Origin: Pyrocephalus nanus
Lineage: Eukaryota; Chordata; Aves; Passeriformes; Tyrannidae
Reading direction: 5' to 3'
DNA: 64,000 nt
NCBI GenBank assembly: GCA_038380795.1
Contig: CM076266.1
Span: 34,050,145-34,114,144 of the forward strand
Part shown: piece by piece, positions 11,546-22,991 of the stretch
Numbering within the stretch: the stretch's first letter is position 1
How the letters are laid out: every line of letters starts with the position of its first letter
Notes under the pieces: model-generated
What the model was told of the DNA's origin: nothing
The model's input: the letters and a program-made list of their open reading frames with translations, nothing else
Databases searched by the model: none
Made by a program: the position numbers and the translations under genes

Positions 11546-14500
11546 TCACCCATGGCAAGAGGTCTGCATTCAGTGCAGCTGACTTAAGTACATAGTGGTC
11601 TCTTACTCTGGGATTCATATCCTCTGTTGGCCTCTTGAATGTACCCAGCACATTTGAGTATTACACACATCGAGTCAAAGTCACAGTGATTGGTGCAGTT
11701 CTATGATGGTAAGACAGTCTGGTAACAGAACAATTAGTTCTAATACAAATGAGCAAAGTTTCCTTTCAATACTCTTGAATAGAAAGCATACCATTGGCTA
11801 AGAAGGTGAGGATTGTTTCATGGGAAGGATGTGATTTCTAATCCCTTACCTTCAAGTGCATTTAAGAAGAGAAATCCCCAGGCAGTAGCTTTGTTGTCTG
11901 AGCCAGCAAACACCACAGATTGTAGCTGTGCTGGTTTTCCACGTGGGACAGTTTTCTACTTCACAAAGCTATAATGTCGCGCTAAGTTCATTTTACTGGT
12001 AAGTAACATTGAGCCAAATTGAGTTCAGAGCCCCAGGGAAAATAAATGTAGGCATTTATCCAAAGTGCTATTTAAATTGGCTTGAAATTTTGAGATCTTG
12101 GTCCCATTGTTCACTCATTCGTAGTTCACTGCAGGCTTCATTAAGGCCCCTAAAATTGAGAAGCTAACTTTCTTTTAGGGGGGAAAAAAAGTTTTCTGCA
12201 AAACTGATGACTTTAAAAGATATGCTGTCAAGATGAACTCTATAATATGATGGCAGGGAAAGAGGGTTTTCATTAAAAACCTATCTATTTTCACATAGGA
12301 TCAAATCAATAAGACACAGGCAGCAATTAAAAATTGCTTTTAAAATGAAGATTACAATGTTTTCTTTTAAACATATTCCATGTAATTTTCCAATAGGATA
12401 AACTAAACATTCTTTTCCTTGCCTTCATCAATCAAAATTGCTGCCTAAACATTTCACTCCAGAAAACAGAAGTATGCAATGATGCATGCATGAGCTGAAC
12501 ACCTGCTGCTCTCATGAAGTAGACTGCATCTGTGTTGATTTAAACACTGATGGATCTTTAAAAGATTTTATGAATTTGATATATTTTTCCCCATTTCTGT
12601 AATAATAATAGTTGGAGTGATAAATTGTATTTTAAAAGCATGTCAGCAAATTATACTCAGATATCTCCCCCTTCTTTATCCCTTGATAGCTTTATTTAGT
12701 TGTCTCTCAAGAAATATTGTAAGAATTACTCAGGATGTTTTAATACTAAACTATTTCTGTTTCTAGAAAGTTTTTTGTCTTTGTGTTTGGATTTTTTTTT
12801 TTTCTCAAACCAATCAATTTGTGTCCAGTCAACATACTGATTCCTGCTGTGTAATGCTAAATTTACAGCAAGTGGTTTGCACAGGTGTGTAATATTTCAC
12901 CTTAGTCCTTTCGGAGGGCCATCATATATTCAGAAATCACTGTATATCTATAAAGAAAATGGTTATGGACCGTAGTGTAAAATGTATTCCCAAAACTTCC
13001 ATTTTCCTAATTGTTACTTAGACTTGGTATTGCAGCTCTAATGGCATCACAGCTTTCTAAAAAAAAGCACATGGTAGATGCTCAAATCACTTTTTTCCAC
13101 GGTGGAATTTCTCTTATTATTTTATTGTGCCTTTAGCAAGTGTGCATTTTGTAATTTGTTTTCTGGAATGAGATTAGAATGCAAGGCAGATTCTATATGC
13201 CAAAAATAAGATTCTCACGGATTAGGCTGTGTTGACTGGAATATTAGAGGGATGTAATAACATGCTAATACACTATTAAGCTCTCAGCCTATCTGTGTAA
13301 ATGTTTCAAAAGGAATTAGACATATATGCACATAGTGTACAATGCTTAATTTACTAGATTATATTTGCTTACAAAGCTTTATGTCTTGGTTGGAAAATCT
13401 GTTTTATTAAAGTAATCTCATGCCTATATGGTTAGCACTATAGGTCTAGAGATATATTGTAATTTTTAATTCATACTGCTCTCTAGTGGGGAATGCTTTC
13501 AGTGCAAAAGATTATATATATATATTAATGTACAGCACGTATGTAAACTGGGATTAATGAAAGGTTACTGTCATCTAGAGCAATTCAGTAAAACTAGTGC
13601 TATCGTGTTAGCATTTTAATTCTTGTACTGCTTTGATTAAAGACTGAATTTATTAATTTAAAAATATTTTAGACAGATAATCTTTGGCATGAACAGGATC
13701 CCCAGAAAACTCCAGAAGGCTGAGAGGTTTATAGACTGATGATGCTTCCTCAGGAGAAAACTCCTCCTTACATTAGGAAAAATATGTTATAGATCTGCTA
13801 TCAAAAAACCTCAGGTTTTCTCCTAAGCTTCCAAAGTCTCATAATGTCTTAGCGGACAGTTATGATTTGTCTGTAAAAGTTCCTGTCATCACTGTTTGTA
13901 TAATAACCTTGTTTTTAATAAATAACTACTTTTATGCTGATTTTCTTTTCCTCTGTAATTTTGCTTTGGAATGAATTGTTTCGCCTGCTTTGTCACCCCT
14001 TGCTTTTGACAGCTACAACCCTAGGTAAGAGTTGACTATACACAAAAGCTGAAATAATACTGACAGAACTAGTGGAGTGAGTTTTTAATCTACAGCAAGT
14101 GCAGAGCTTCTCTCAGACCTGTGTCTGTATTTTCTTAAATGAAATAGGCTTTAGTTAGCATAAAAGGACACAATGTTAATTAGATAGCAAACAAATCAGA
14201 AAAATGAAATTGAAATTGATTTGAGTATTGAAACATACTGTATCTGAATCAGTCTTTAGATAAAGTTTTTTTTATGATTTGATCAGAAAGCAGTAAATGT
14301 CTTTATATCCTTGAAAGATCTGGTGAAAAGTTAAGTTGATGAAATTTAAAAATTTGAAGCTATCTGAAGAATCATTTGCAGTATTTTGATGTTATCAAAC
14401 CTAAATCTGAAAGCTTGTTTAGGCTTGTTTTTAGATACTGAATCTTGTCTGGATCTGGCATTAAAGACATCTGTAGCCCATTTTCTTGTGTTGCTATAAG

Positions 14501-15439
14501 AATCTTTTTTTTTGTTTCTAGGCTGACTGATTTGTTAGTTAGACACCAAGTAGTATCAACCTATTTAAGGCTGCAGTAATTTTGTCACTCTAAAAGTATA
14601 TAGATTAGATTCTTTGTCTAGACCTTCATTTATTCACCAAGTCTGGGAGAACAAGCATTTTAAACATTTATATGGTATAGAAAGGTCTCATCAAAATGCT
14701 AAGTTGGTATAACATTTTGCACTCTTTGAATAGTAAATTAGGTTTGCAGAGTGCAGAGCATTCCTTCACCTGTGCCATTTCTGCTCACTTTTAATCACAG
14801 AAGCTCTTGTTTACATTGGTTTCACTTGAAGTTCTGCAGATGGGATTATCTTCTCATTCCTGTAGTCGTTACTGTCTGGTATTAGCTGAATCTAAGTTAA
14901 CTATTCTTCAGTTATAATCCTGGGGAGGCTAAGATAAGAAACTAATAGAATGTGTTTATTTGTCTTTGAACTACTTTAAATGAGAAAAGCTGTGAAATTA
15001 TTAGACTTGTGCTTGAGAGCATTCATAGAAAGTGGAGAGAGGGTAACTGGGGTTGCTAAATAACAAACTCAAGGGTGCATTTAAGCTTACTGAAGTAATA
15101 TATAAGGGAGGGTATTTTTTCTTCTGCTATTGTACCTCCTCACCCTTTATTTTTTTTTTTCCCCACTGGCTGCAGGACTGCTTCTGTCACATTTTTTCAG
15201 CTGCTGCACCATGTTTTTAGCCTTTCTTAAATAATTTATCACAGAGGGGCCACACCCATGCCTGATGGGCTCAGCTTTGGGCACTTGGCTGTGAAGTTAC
15301 TTAAGTTACATAGCAGAACTAAAAAAAAAATGTACAGAAAGCAAAATACGTGAGTGGAAATATAATGTTGAAATATAAATGCAAAAAAAAACCCAAAACC
15401 ACAAACCTGCCTTTTAGTGCTTTGCAGATTTGGCTATTT

Positions 15440-15498
15440 TTTGTGTATTATTTTGTGTTACTCATCAATTTTCTCTCTTATGTTTTTTCCCATCCCAG
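15440..15498 (+). promoter_or_regulatory. Splice acceptor region of the ZNF385D-like exon
   Basis: A T/C-rich stretch of about 55 bases ends in TTTTTTCCCATCCCAG immediately before the conserved coding frame. No other AG lies in the last 15 bases, so the acceptor choice is unambiguous. It gives an upstream phase of 1, matching the phase at the donor end of the exon. Confidence 0.8.
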
Positions 15499-15777
15499 AA
15501 AATATGAAGAAGCCGTGGAGCCCCGATTTACCAGTTGATAGCCAGTCATACAATTCAGATTTCTCATCTGTCCCAGACAGGGAAGGTGAGAAAGATTTAG
15601 CACCTGATGGCACTGAAGAGAAGAAGGAGAGAGAAAAGAAACACACCAATTTCACTCTGTGTAGTGTTTGTAACATTCAGCTGAACTCTGCTGCTCAGGC
15701 ACAAATCCACTACAATGGCAAATCCCATCAGAAGAGGTTAAAACAGCTAAGCAACGGAAATCTCAAAAGTGATAATG
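15499..15777 (+). CDS. ZNF385D: Internal coding exon with a C2H2 matrin/U1-type zinc finger, ZNF385D-like
   Basis: Seen: a pyrimidine-rich tract ending in CCCATCCCAG directly precedes the exon, and G|GTAAGC follows it. The exon supplies the last two bases of one codon, 92 full codons and the first base of a glycine codon (279 nt, phase 1 at both ends). The peptide starts NMKKPWSPDL, has a strongly charged E/K linker (about residues 28-48), then one finger with C54, C57, H70 and H76 (C-x2-C-x12-H-x5-H), and ends NGNLKSDN. Known: CNIQLNSAAQAQ is characteristic of the first finger of ZNF385 proteins, which are nuclear zinc-finger proteins; ZNF385A is known to bind RNA and p53. As I recall them, ZNF385B has SDGQPPPP after the finger, while the NGNLKSDNG ending fits ZNF385D, where the following exon begins with a glycine. 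Inference: this is the upstream-finger exon of the long ZNF385D isoform. ZNF385B is the main alternative. The open frame runs into the intron to 15893, but the donor should remove that part. The family assignment is near certain; the D paralogue is likely. Confidence 0.82.
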
Positions 15778-15783
15778 GTAAGC
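15778..15783 (+). promoter_or_regulatory. Splice donor of the ZNF385D-like exon
   Basis: GTAAGC directly follows the codon AAT plus one G. It is a good match to the vertebrate donor consensus (GTRAGT). Recognisable ZNF385 peptide stops here, and the frame beyond is AT-rich with no family similarity. Confidence 0.8.
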
Positions 15784-18700
15784 ATTATAATATATATACC
15801 TTTGCAATGTTTGGTCTGAGAATTGCAGCAACGTGCTCTAATGTCAATATATATGAGTCTAAATGTTTTTTATTCACACAACAAATGCTTTGAAGTTAAG
15901 GCGAAGGCTTTTGGTGACTTCAGAGTGCTTGAGGTCATCCCTAGCATGAGCGTCTGGCAAATAGCTAAGTGTGTACTACCTGTGTTATTACAAGGGGTTT
16001 TGGTTTATATTTTGTTTATTCATATTCTTTCTCATTTAATTTGCATTTTGATGGTTTTCAGCATAATCAGTGATATGCCATATTTCAGTCTACTACAAAG
16101 GTTATACTTGTTAGGGGTGTGTTTGCATTTAATGAATGTAAGGTGGTTGTGAAATAAATTGAAACAAATACATTACACAGAACAAATACATTCCCAAATT
16201 CATTTCACTGTAGCTTATTTGATCAGGGTTCAACCCATAGCTGGCATAAGTTTGTTTAAAGATCACGACTTAAGTCAACAGAGATGGAACAAAGGTTATT
16301 TTGGTCGAAACTGATTTCATTGACAACTTTGAGCATTTTGCAGTAGGTGACATTATTTTTCCTATCATCAGAGTGAATTGTGCACCTCAAAGAAAAACAC
16401 ATTTGTGGTTTTGTGTACTAAACAGGTTAGACAGTAGAAGCAAATGATAGTCCCTGACAAGAAAATGCAGATTACTATGTTATAATTTTCACAATTTCTT
16501 AACAGGTAGTACTCAACTTTGCTGTACCACATGCAGACTGTACTGCATTATTCTATCTGTTTCTGTCAGAGAAATGATTGTCTTAATATCATGTACTTAG
16601 GACTTTCAAACTTTCTTTCTCCAGATCACGTTATGCAATACTTTGTGCCATGATGAGTTTCTTCCTGCCCCACCTGCAGAAGGATTTGCAAAACAATAAT
16701 CCTTAGGGCTTCATATTATTATAATAATAATCTGTGCTTTGTCCTGGCTTTCAGAGTGGGGAATAACATTGATATGTTGCCAAAGTATGTTGGATGTGAG
16801 TGCTTTTCTGTGTTTGAGGTGTTGCTCATTTCCATAAAAAAACTCCCAATAAAACAAACAATGCCCCATAACATTGAATAACATAATTAATTTTGTCTTT
16901 AAGTGGCAGGATTACAGCATTTGGCATGGTTTGGTGTTCAGGCTTAGGAAAAATACTACTATCATTAGTAGGAGCTGTGGAAAAGCATAAAGAAAGATTG
17001 ATTTCCTAATTGATTAAAGGTGAAGTATGGTTATCCACAAATGCATTCTTTATAAAATCAAATAAACACAATCTCATGTTATTGCTATCTTTAGTTAAGG
17101 AGAAATTGTGTTATCGTTATTATTAGCACAACAAGTTTGCTAATGATAGAAAGTGTTTTTCTGCAGTTCATTTTTCCACTTTAATCCATGATAATGAGAG
17201 AATTAGTAATTAAGCAATGCTGAAATTAGTATCAAAGACCTTCAATTATGCTTCAACATTTATATTCTGGAGAGGCTCAAACTAGCAGTATAACAGCATA
17301 TTTCTTATTTCCTCCTTAAAAGTATCCCTGTGTCATGTGTAGCTGCATCCATTTGCAGTCAGAAAATAGCTGATTGACTATCTTATTCTGTCTTTCAAAG
17401 TGCAGTTATTTTGGGGGGTTATCTGAAACTCGAGGATTTTCAAATCTGGTAGACCTTCGAGTATCATCAAAAGTAGCTCTCGGCTGAGAATAAGGTAGGG
17501 TGGAGCATAAGGAAGTAATTTTTCCCATGTCACCAATTTTAGTTCTTTTAAACTGAATGTTATAAAAGAAAGAGAGGCCAATATTAAGTATTTCTTGCTA
17601 GAAGTTAGAACTAAATTAGAACTAGTGTTTGAGAAACCATCCTCCCTGCACTTTGAACAGAGACCCTGTTTGAGATCCCTTTTCTAAGTCAAGTAGAAAT
17701 CAGAACCTGACAGTCCTTCCACTATAATGGGTTTTGTCATAACTTCTGTATTTGAAATATGGGCAGTGTTTTTCAGACAAATGATTGTTTTGTTGATGAG
17801 CCCCCAGTAAGCTCTAGTAACATAACATATGACCATAACTAAATAAATTGTGACTTGACTCCTTATGATGTGCATACAAATGGTACTTTTTGAAGGTCAT
17901 TGATGTAACTGTTAAACATGCAAAGTACTGTTTATTCAGTGTATGTCAGCAGGATGCTTTATGAGAATTATATTTCTTGTGTAGAAGTCTGATTGTCACA
18001 GAAGACAGATGTTATGCTCAGTGTCCAGGTTAATGACGTAATAATTCCTGAGACTAAATTCTGTTGTAAATTAAACCCATGTAAATGTTCTGCTTTATGG
18101 AATTATCTTTTAATGTTTTAATGTTTTGTCATCATAGTTATTCATTATATCTCATGTCATATGGAGGAATTGTTTGCGCTATGCACAAGAAAACTCAGTT
18201 TCCAAATACAGTGTTTCACAGACTATACTCTGAGTTGTATATGTCTTTGCAATGTTAAGTGCTTCCTTGGGACTAACGTATGTGCAAAGGCTGGAAAAAA
18301 TACTGGAGTTGTGACTTCTGTATCACAAGAGGGTAACAGAAATGTAGGATTGATTCATATGAAACAAAAAGCCCCTGTCTTGTTCCAAAATAATTTGCAA
18401 TGGACTGCTAAACAGAGGTAGGGCTCAGCTGTATTAGCTTTGGACTGTGTAATTAGAGCTGTTATGCTACAGTCATCATCTTCCAACTGTGTGAAGTAGC
18501 TTTTATCTGCTAGACGTGAATAACAGCATTTGCTATACCTAAATATCTCTGCCTAATTTCAGAAGGTAAGTTGCTTACAAACAAAGCCTGTTAACATCTG
18601 CAAATATACCATTAATAAATAATGTGCATTATGGGTTAAATATAATGTTTCTTTGCTGCTCTATTAGTATCTGGACTGAATTTGAATAACTCAACAGACA

Positions 18701-20445
18701 TACTCTAAAAAGTTCTGCTAGTTGATTCTCTGTCTCCTTTGCAGCTTTGCTGTACAATACCCACATGGTTCTTTCCTGGGGCAGAGCAGCCTCAGAATAC
18801 CACGCTGCAGTCACAAAAGTGATGTGAACCCAGTGTTTCTTGTGTTGTTATGCGGTACAGTGATTTGTGATGACTTAACAAGACATAGTGAGACATCAGC
18901 ACTTCTGTTACTGAACTGTATGTACTTGGGAGTAGCACAATTTTTCGTGTTCCTTTCTCCTAATAATTGCCCTTTATGTCACTTGAAAAGACTTCTCACA
19001 CTTCCCTGATTACACCCTATAGTGTATTCTTCTTACTGGTGATTTTTTTTTTTCCTTTCTGCTCTCATGCATGCAGTGGCAAACTGACAAGGAAGTCAGT
19101 GGAGATTTTGGGTATGTTTTGAGATGAACAAAGGACAAAATGCAGTTTCTATCTGGTCTGCTGACATTGCACCCCTTTTTTCAATAACCAGCTTGGACAC
19201 TGTGGAAAGAGGTTATCTCTTGTGGAAAATCATTCATTCTGACCAGTAGGAGCAAACCTCACTCCTCTACTGAAAGAATGGAAAAATAGCTGCAGATGTA
19301 TATGTATAGCAGCACCAGTGAGAAAGCTGATATTTCTAAAATTTTATGTAAACCAGAATTTCTCCTCTACTTCCTTTTGAGTAAATTGCTGAATTGTCGT
19401 GAGTGAACAAGGCATGATTAGGATAAAACCTAAAACTGCTTTCCTCTGCAGTACTTTCTACAATACATTAGATAACACATGGCAAAATAATGAAGGAGAT
19501 GGGCAATGTCACCCAGTTAATTCAACTCCTCTCACTTTAGAAATTGATTTCTGAACCTTTATTCTTTTGAAACACAGGAGCCAGTGAGGCATTTGGTAGT
19601 AGTTTATTTAACTTTCTGAATTCATAACCTAGACAAAAGACTATCCAGTTTAGTATGTTTACCTATAACTTTTTTCTCAGTGAAATTTCATTGAAGTAAA
19701 ATTTTTTTGTACTATGAACAAGGACATTGATTGCATGGAAGAAAGAAGCAAAAAGTATCAGAATTTTTACCCCCTTGCTAACTGCAAAAAGCAAATCTCT
19801 TAATTCACCAATAGATATTACTTAAGAATGAATGACAATTTGTTATGGTTATGCTGAAATATGCACTAAAATATTAGCAAAGTTATTTCTCACATTTTAT
19901 TCTATTTTTCAGCTTCATTCAGTGGTTGAATGTAACTTCCCACAACAACTCTTGAGAAGGCAATTTCCATAATGTCTAGGCAGTAAATTTTTTGCACCCT
20001 GATCAGAGAAAATATTTAATCTTTTGCAAATTTTCTTTTGCATTAAATCCAGATTTTTTTCTGTTCTGCAGGTAGGAAATCCAGATGATTTAGCTAAACC
20101 ACTTACAGGGTGCTTATTTGCATTTTTGTTGCTGGTTCTTTTCTGGCTCTGTGCTGCTGCTACAGTTTACCCCTCTGATGTCATGTTAGCTTTGGGGCAG
20201 TCACACTCTTAGATGGTAAACTACCAGGTTATGATTTTCAGGGAAATGGTGTCACCTGCTCTTTTCATTGTGTTAGCCCTCCTTTAAGAGGAAGAGGATT
20301 GGATGGAGCACTGGGGAACGGAAGAAGTCTTTGAACAAAGTGTATTTTCCTTCAGAAGAGGAAATTTTCCATTTATTTCCTGGCCAGTAAAAATTGTCAG
20401 ATCAACTTGAGATGTCTCTTGATGTCAGGTCTCTTGCAAACTTCC

Positions 20446-20461
20446 TTTTTTTTTTTTTTTT
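20446..20461 (+). repeat. Poly-T tract (16 T)
   Basis: Sixteen T in an otherwise mixed sequence. It is one of the T-only long homopolymers of the window. Confidence 0.9.
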
Positions 20462-22308
20462 GTTGTGTTCTGATGCAGAGCCTCTTGGCCAGTTAACAAT
20501 AAATCCAATACATATTATGCTCTGTGTATTTAAGCCTCTGGTTTGCGGGTCACAGGTGCCTGTGTCTTGTAGAGCAGCACAGCATGTTCCTTCTGGGTAT
20601 TCTGTAATACCTCCCAAATGTCAAAGCTGGAGATCTCTGAACAAGTGGGACTGGCTGAGGGCAGTGTGTCATCACTTCTACTGCTTGCAGATGTAAATCT
20701 TCCTCCTTATTCTTAAGCACTTGTCTGTTTTCATCACGTTGCTATTCCAATTAGTAAACTCTTAATTTCTGCTCCTAAGAGCACTTTTGCAAGGAAGGTG
20801 TGCTGTTAAAGCACCACTTGTATTTGCAGAATTTTTTTTTTATTATATTCAGAAAGGTTATATCATCATATATGACATCATAGTTCAGCATAAAGTTTTA
20901 TCACAAAGTGAATGAAAGAAGCTAAAGAAAGAGCCAGCTCACACCAGCCACATGCACGATGTTCATATTTCCTTCAAAAAGCACAGTAAGATCCACTTAG
21001 CTTTTTGAGTATACCACAAGGATGAATGGATGGTAAATACGGACTCTTTACATGTGTGCAAATATCCATGTGGACTTGCTGTAGTTAGCCAAGTAATTAT
21101 TATAAATAAATACAAATGGACATTACTAAATTTTAATACAGACCACTTACAGGTAAAACTTGGCATTATAACAAGTTGTGGGAAGGGTATGGAGAAAGTT
21201 TATTGAGTGCAACTGGAGCAACTTCAATAATGCCATGCAGTCACATAGGTAAAATATATTTTTACAATTTCAAAAACATTCTTTTGGATTTGGGGGCAGA
21301 AATCCATATCAGTTAAACAAGTTTTCATGTAGTGTACCAGGTAATTGGTCCACTGAACAGCATGACAGAATAAAAAAAAATTATAGGAGCCTTGAGAACT
21401 GTGAGTACTAATTATGGATAATTCTTCTGAGTCTGAGAGATGAGTAGAAATTTATGTCTAAATATTCTTATAGTATTTTTGAAGTTCCTTATTGTTCATA
21501 AAATGCACTTAAGAATGTGCTGATATCTTTTATTAAAGTATGGTTTTGGTCTCCTTTCTTTCCTACCGTCTTAGGTAAGAACTGAATAAAACGTGCTGTG
21601 GCAGCTTATTATGAGTCAAACTTTTTTAGCTCTATAGCCTCAGCCATCAAGAACATTTGCCCAGGATCTAAAGAAGCCTCTAACTGCACGTTGAAAAAGT
21701 TATGAAGAATTCAATTTTCTGCCTGAATATAAGACTGAACAGATTCTCTTTTAATACCCCCAGCTGTATAAAGTGCCCTCCTTTTGGTACCATCTCGAAG
21801 CAAGATGCTTCATCCAAGGGACATGGATGTTTGTCCATGAGAAATTCAGCAGTGTAAGACAACTGAAACAAGTTTAGAAGTTGGTCCTTACTTTGCTGCG
21901 TTTTACTAAACCTGGATAGGGTTTCTGGGAGCTGTGGGAAGACGATGGGGATGAGGTACTTAGAGGTGTCTGCCATAGCACACAAAGGCTACTGTTATAT
22001 GCAGATTAGAGGGTGAAAATCTTTCACTGTGTGCCTCTTCCTACATTTAATCTTCCATACTCAGGGTTCTAACTCTGCATGGTCCAAACATTGTTCTATC
22101 ACAGTTGGCTTGTCCTTTTAAGGCATTTATGACCTCATGTGTTTAGGACCTAATGTTGCTCCTAGGTGTGCAACATTTTCTTCCATGTTGAAAAATAACT
22201 GCCCTTTTAGTCCTCAAATCCATGCTTAAAATATACTTGCAAAAAACAGGAAAGCTGTCATCTTTGTCTTTGCACTTCTCCTTAGCATTAACATAACCTC
22301 TTTAAAAT

Positions 22309-22311
<3 letters not shown>

Positions 22312-22346
<35 letters not shown>
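22312..22346 (+). repeat. Poly-T tract (35 T)
   Basis: The longest homopolymer in the window, 35 T, flanked by AATAAC and AAGTTGCC. It causes a spurious poly-Lys frame on the minus strand. No element body is recognised beside it. Confidence 0.95.
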
Positions 22347-22349
<3 letters not shown>

Positions 22350-22434
22350 TTGCCATACACCCTATTTATCTCAACTGGTTTGTCTGTCCTTTTAAAAGTT
22401 AATAATGTTTTAGGCAAGTGATGTTGTCATGTTT

Positions 22435-22459
22435 TATGTGTATATGTATATATATATAA
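22435..22459. repeat. Short TA/TG microsatellite
   Basis: TGTGTATATGTATATATATA-type alternating tract of about 25 bp. Confidence 0.8.
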
Positions 22460-22976
22460 GAATATCGATAATCAATGCTAAATTATCTGTATAAGGTTCA
22501 TTTACTCTGGAAGCAGTCTGTGTCCATCTGTGTTGTTTCTGAACTGTGTGAGGTGTTGGTCTGCCATTCTTTGCTTCTCCCTGAGTGTGGCACCAGTCTC
22601 ATTTCTCAGACCACTGGCATTTGATCTCATATGTACAGCTAATAAACTGTTGAAACCTGTTTTGCAGGCTCTCCATTTAGTTCTGCTTGTATCACTAGAT
22701 CCAATATAGATTATGATGACCATGGCTTCCTTCCAGACCTTCTCAGTAACTTGTCTTCTTTTAATATGATGGTTTTTTTTTTCCCACACTGGCATCTGGT
22801 AGGCAACAAATCTTCTATGAGTCATGACGACGCACTAAGTTTATCAACATTTCCTGGTATTAATTTCCTAAGAGCTAGCTTTTCCCTTATTGAGTTGTTT
22901 TGTTGCTTCAAATATAGGTCTACAGTCCTCAATGAGGCTGTAAAATGTTAATATTGTATCTCTCATGTAGCATTAA

Positions 22977-22991
22977 TTTTTTTTTTTTTTT
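22977..22991 (+). repeat. Poly-T tract (15 T)
   Basis: Fifteen T directly followed by AGGATATC. It resembles a splice acceptor but no exon follows: the downstream frame closes quickly and shows no family signature. Confidence 0.85.

Larger units (their letters stand above)
593..15498 (+). other. Presumed upstream intron of the ZNF385D-like gene
   Basis: About 15 kb with no coding exon I can recognise. Open frames here are short, lack family signatures and are not bounded by matching splice sites. The interval holds a TA/TG microsatellite, the E-box minisatellite, an AT palindrome cluster, long T runs near 6223 and 9272, and two CR1 copies. The rest is unique-looking AT-rich sequence. That it is intron follows from the acceptor at its right end and from the very long introns known for this gene. 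It could include unrecognised non-coding exons or, if the exon is used by an alternative promoter, 5' flanking DNA. Confidence 0.55.

Noticed and set aside
15778..15893. Extension of the ZNF385D-like frame past the donor
   Set aside because: Family similarity ends exactly at a good GT donor; the remaining codons are AT-rich intron read-through.
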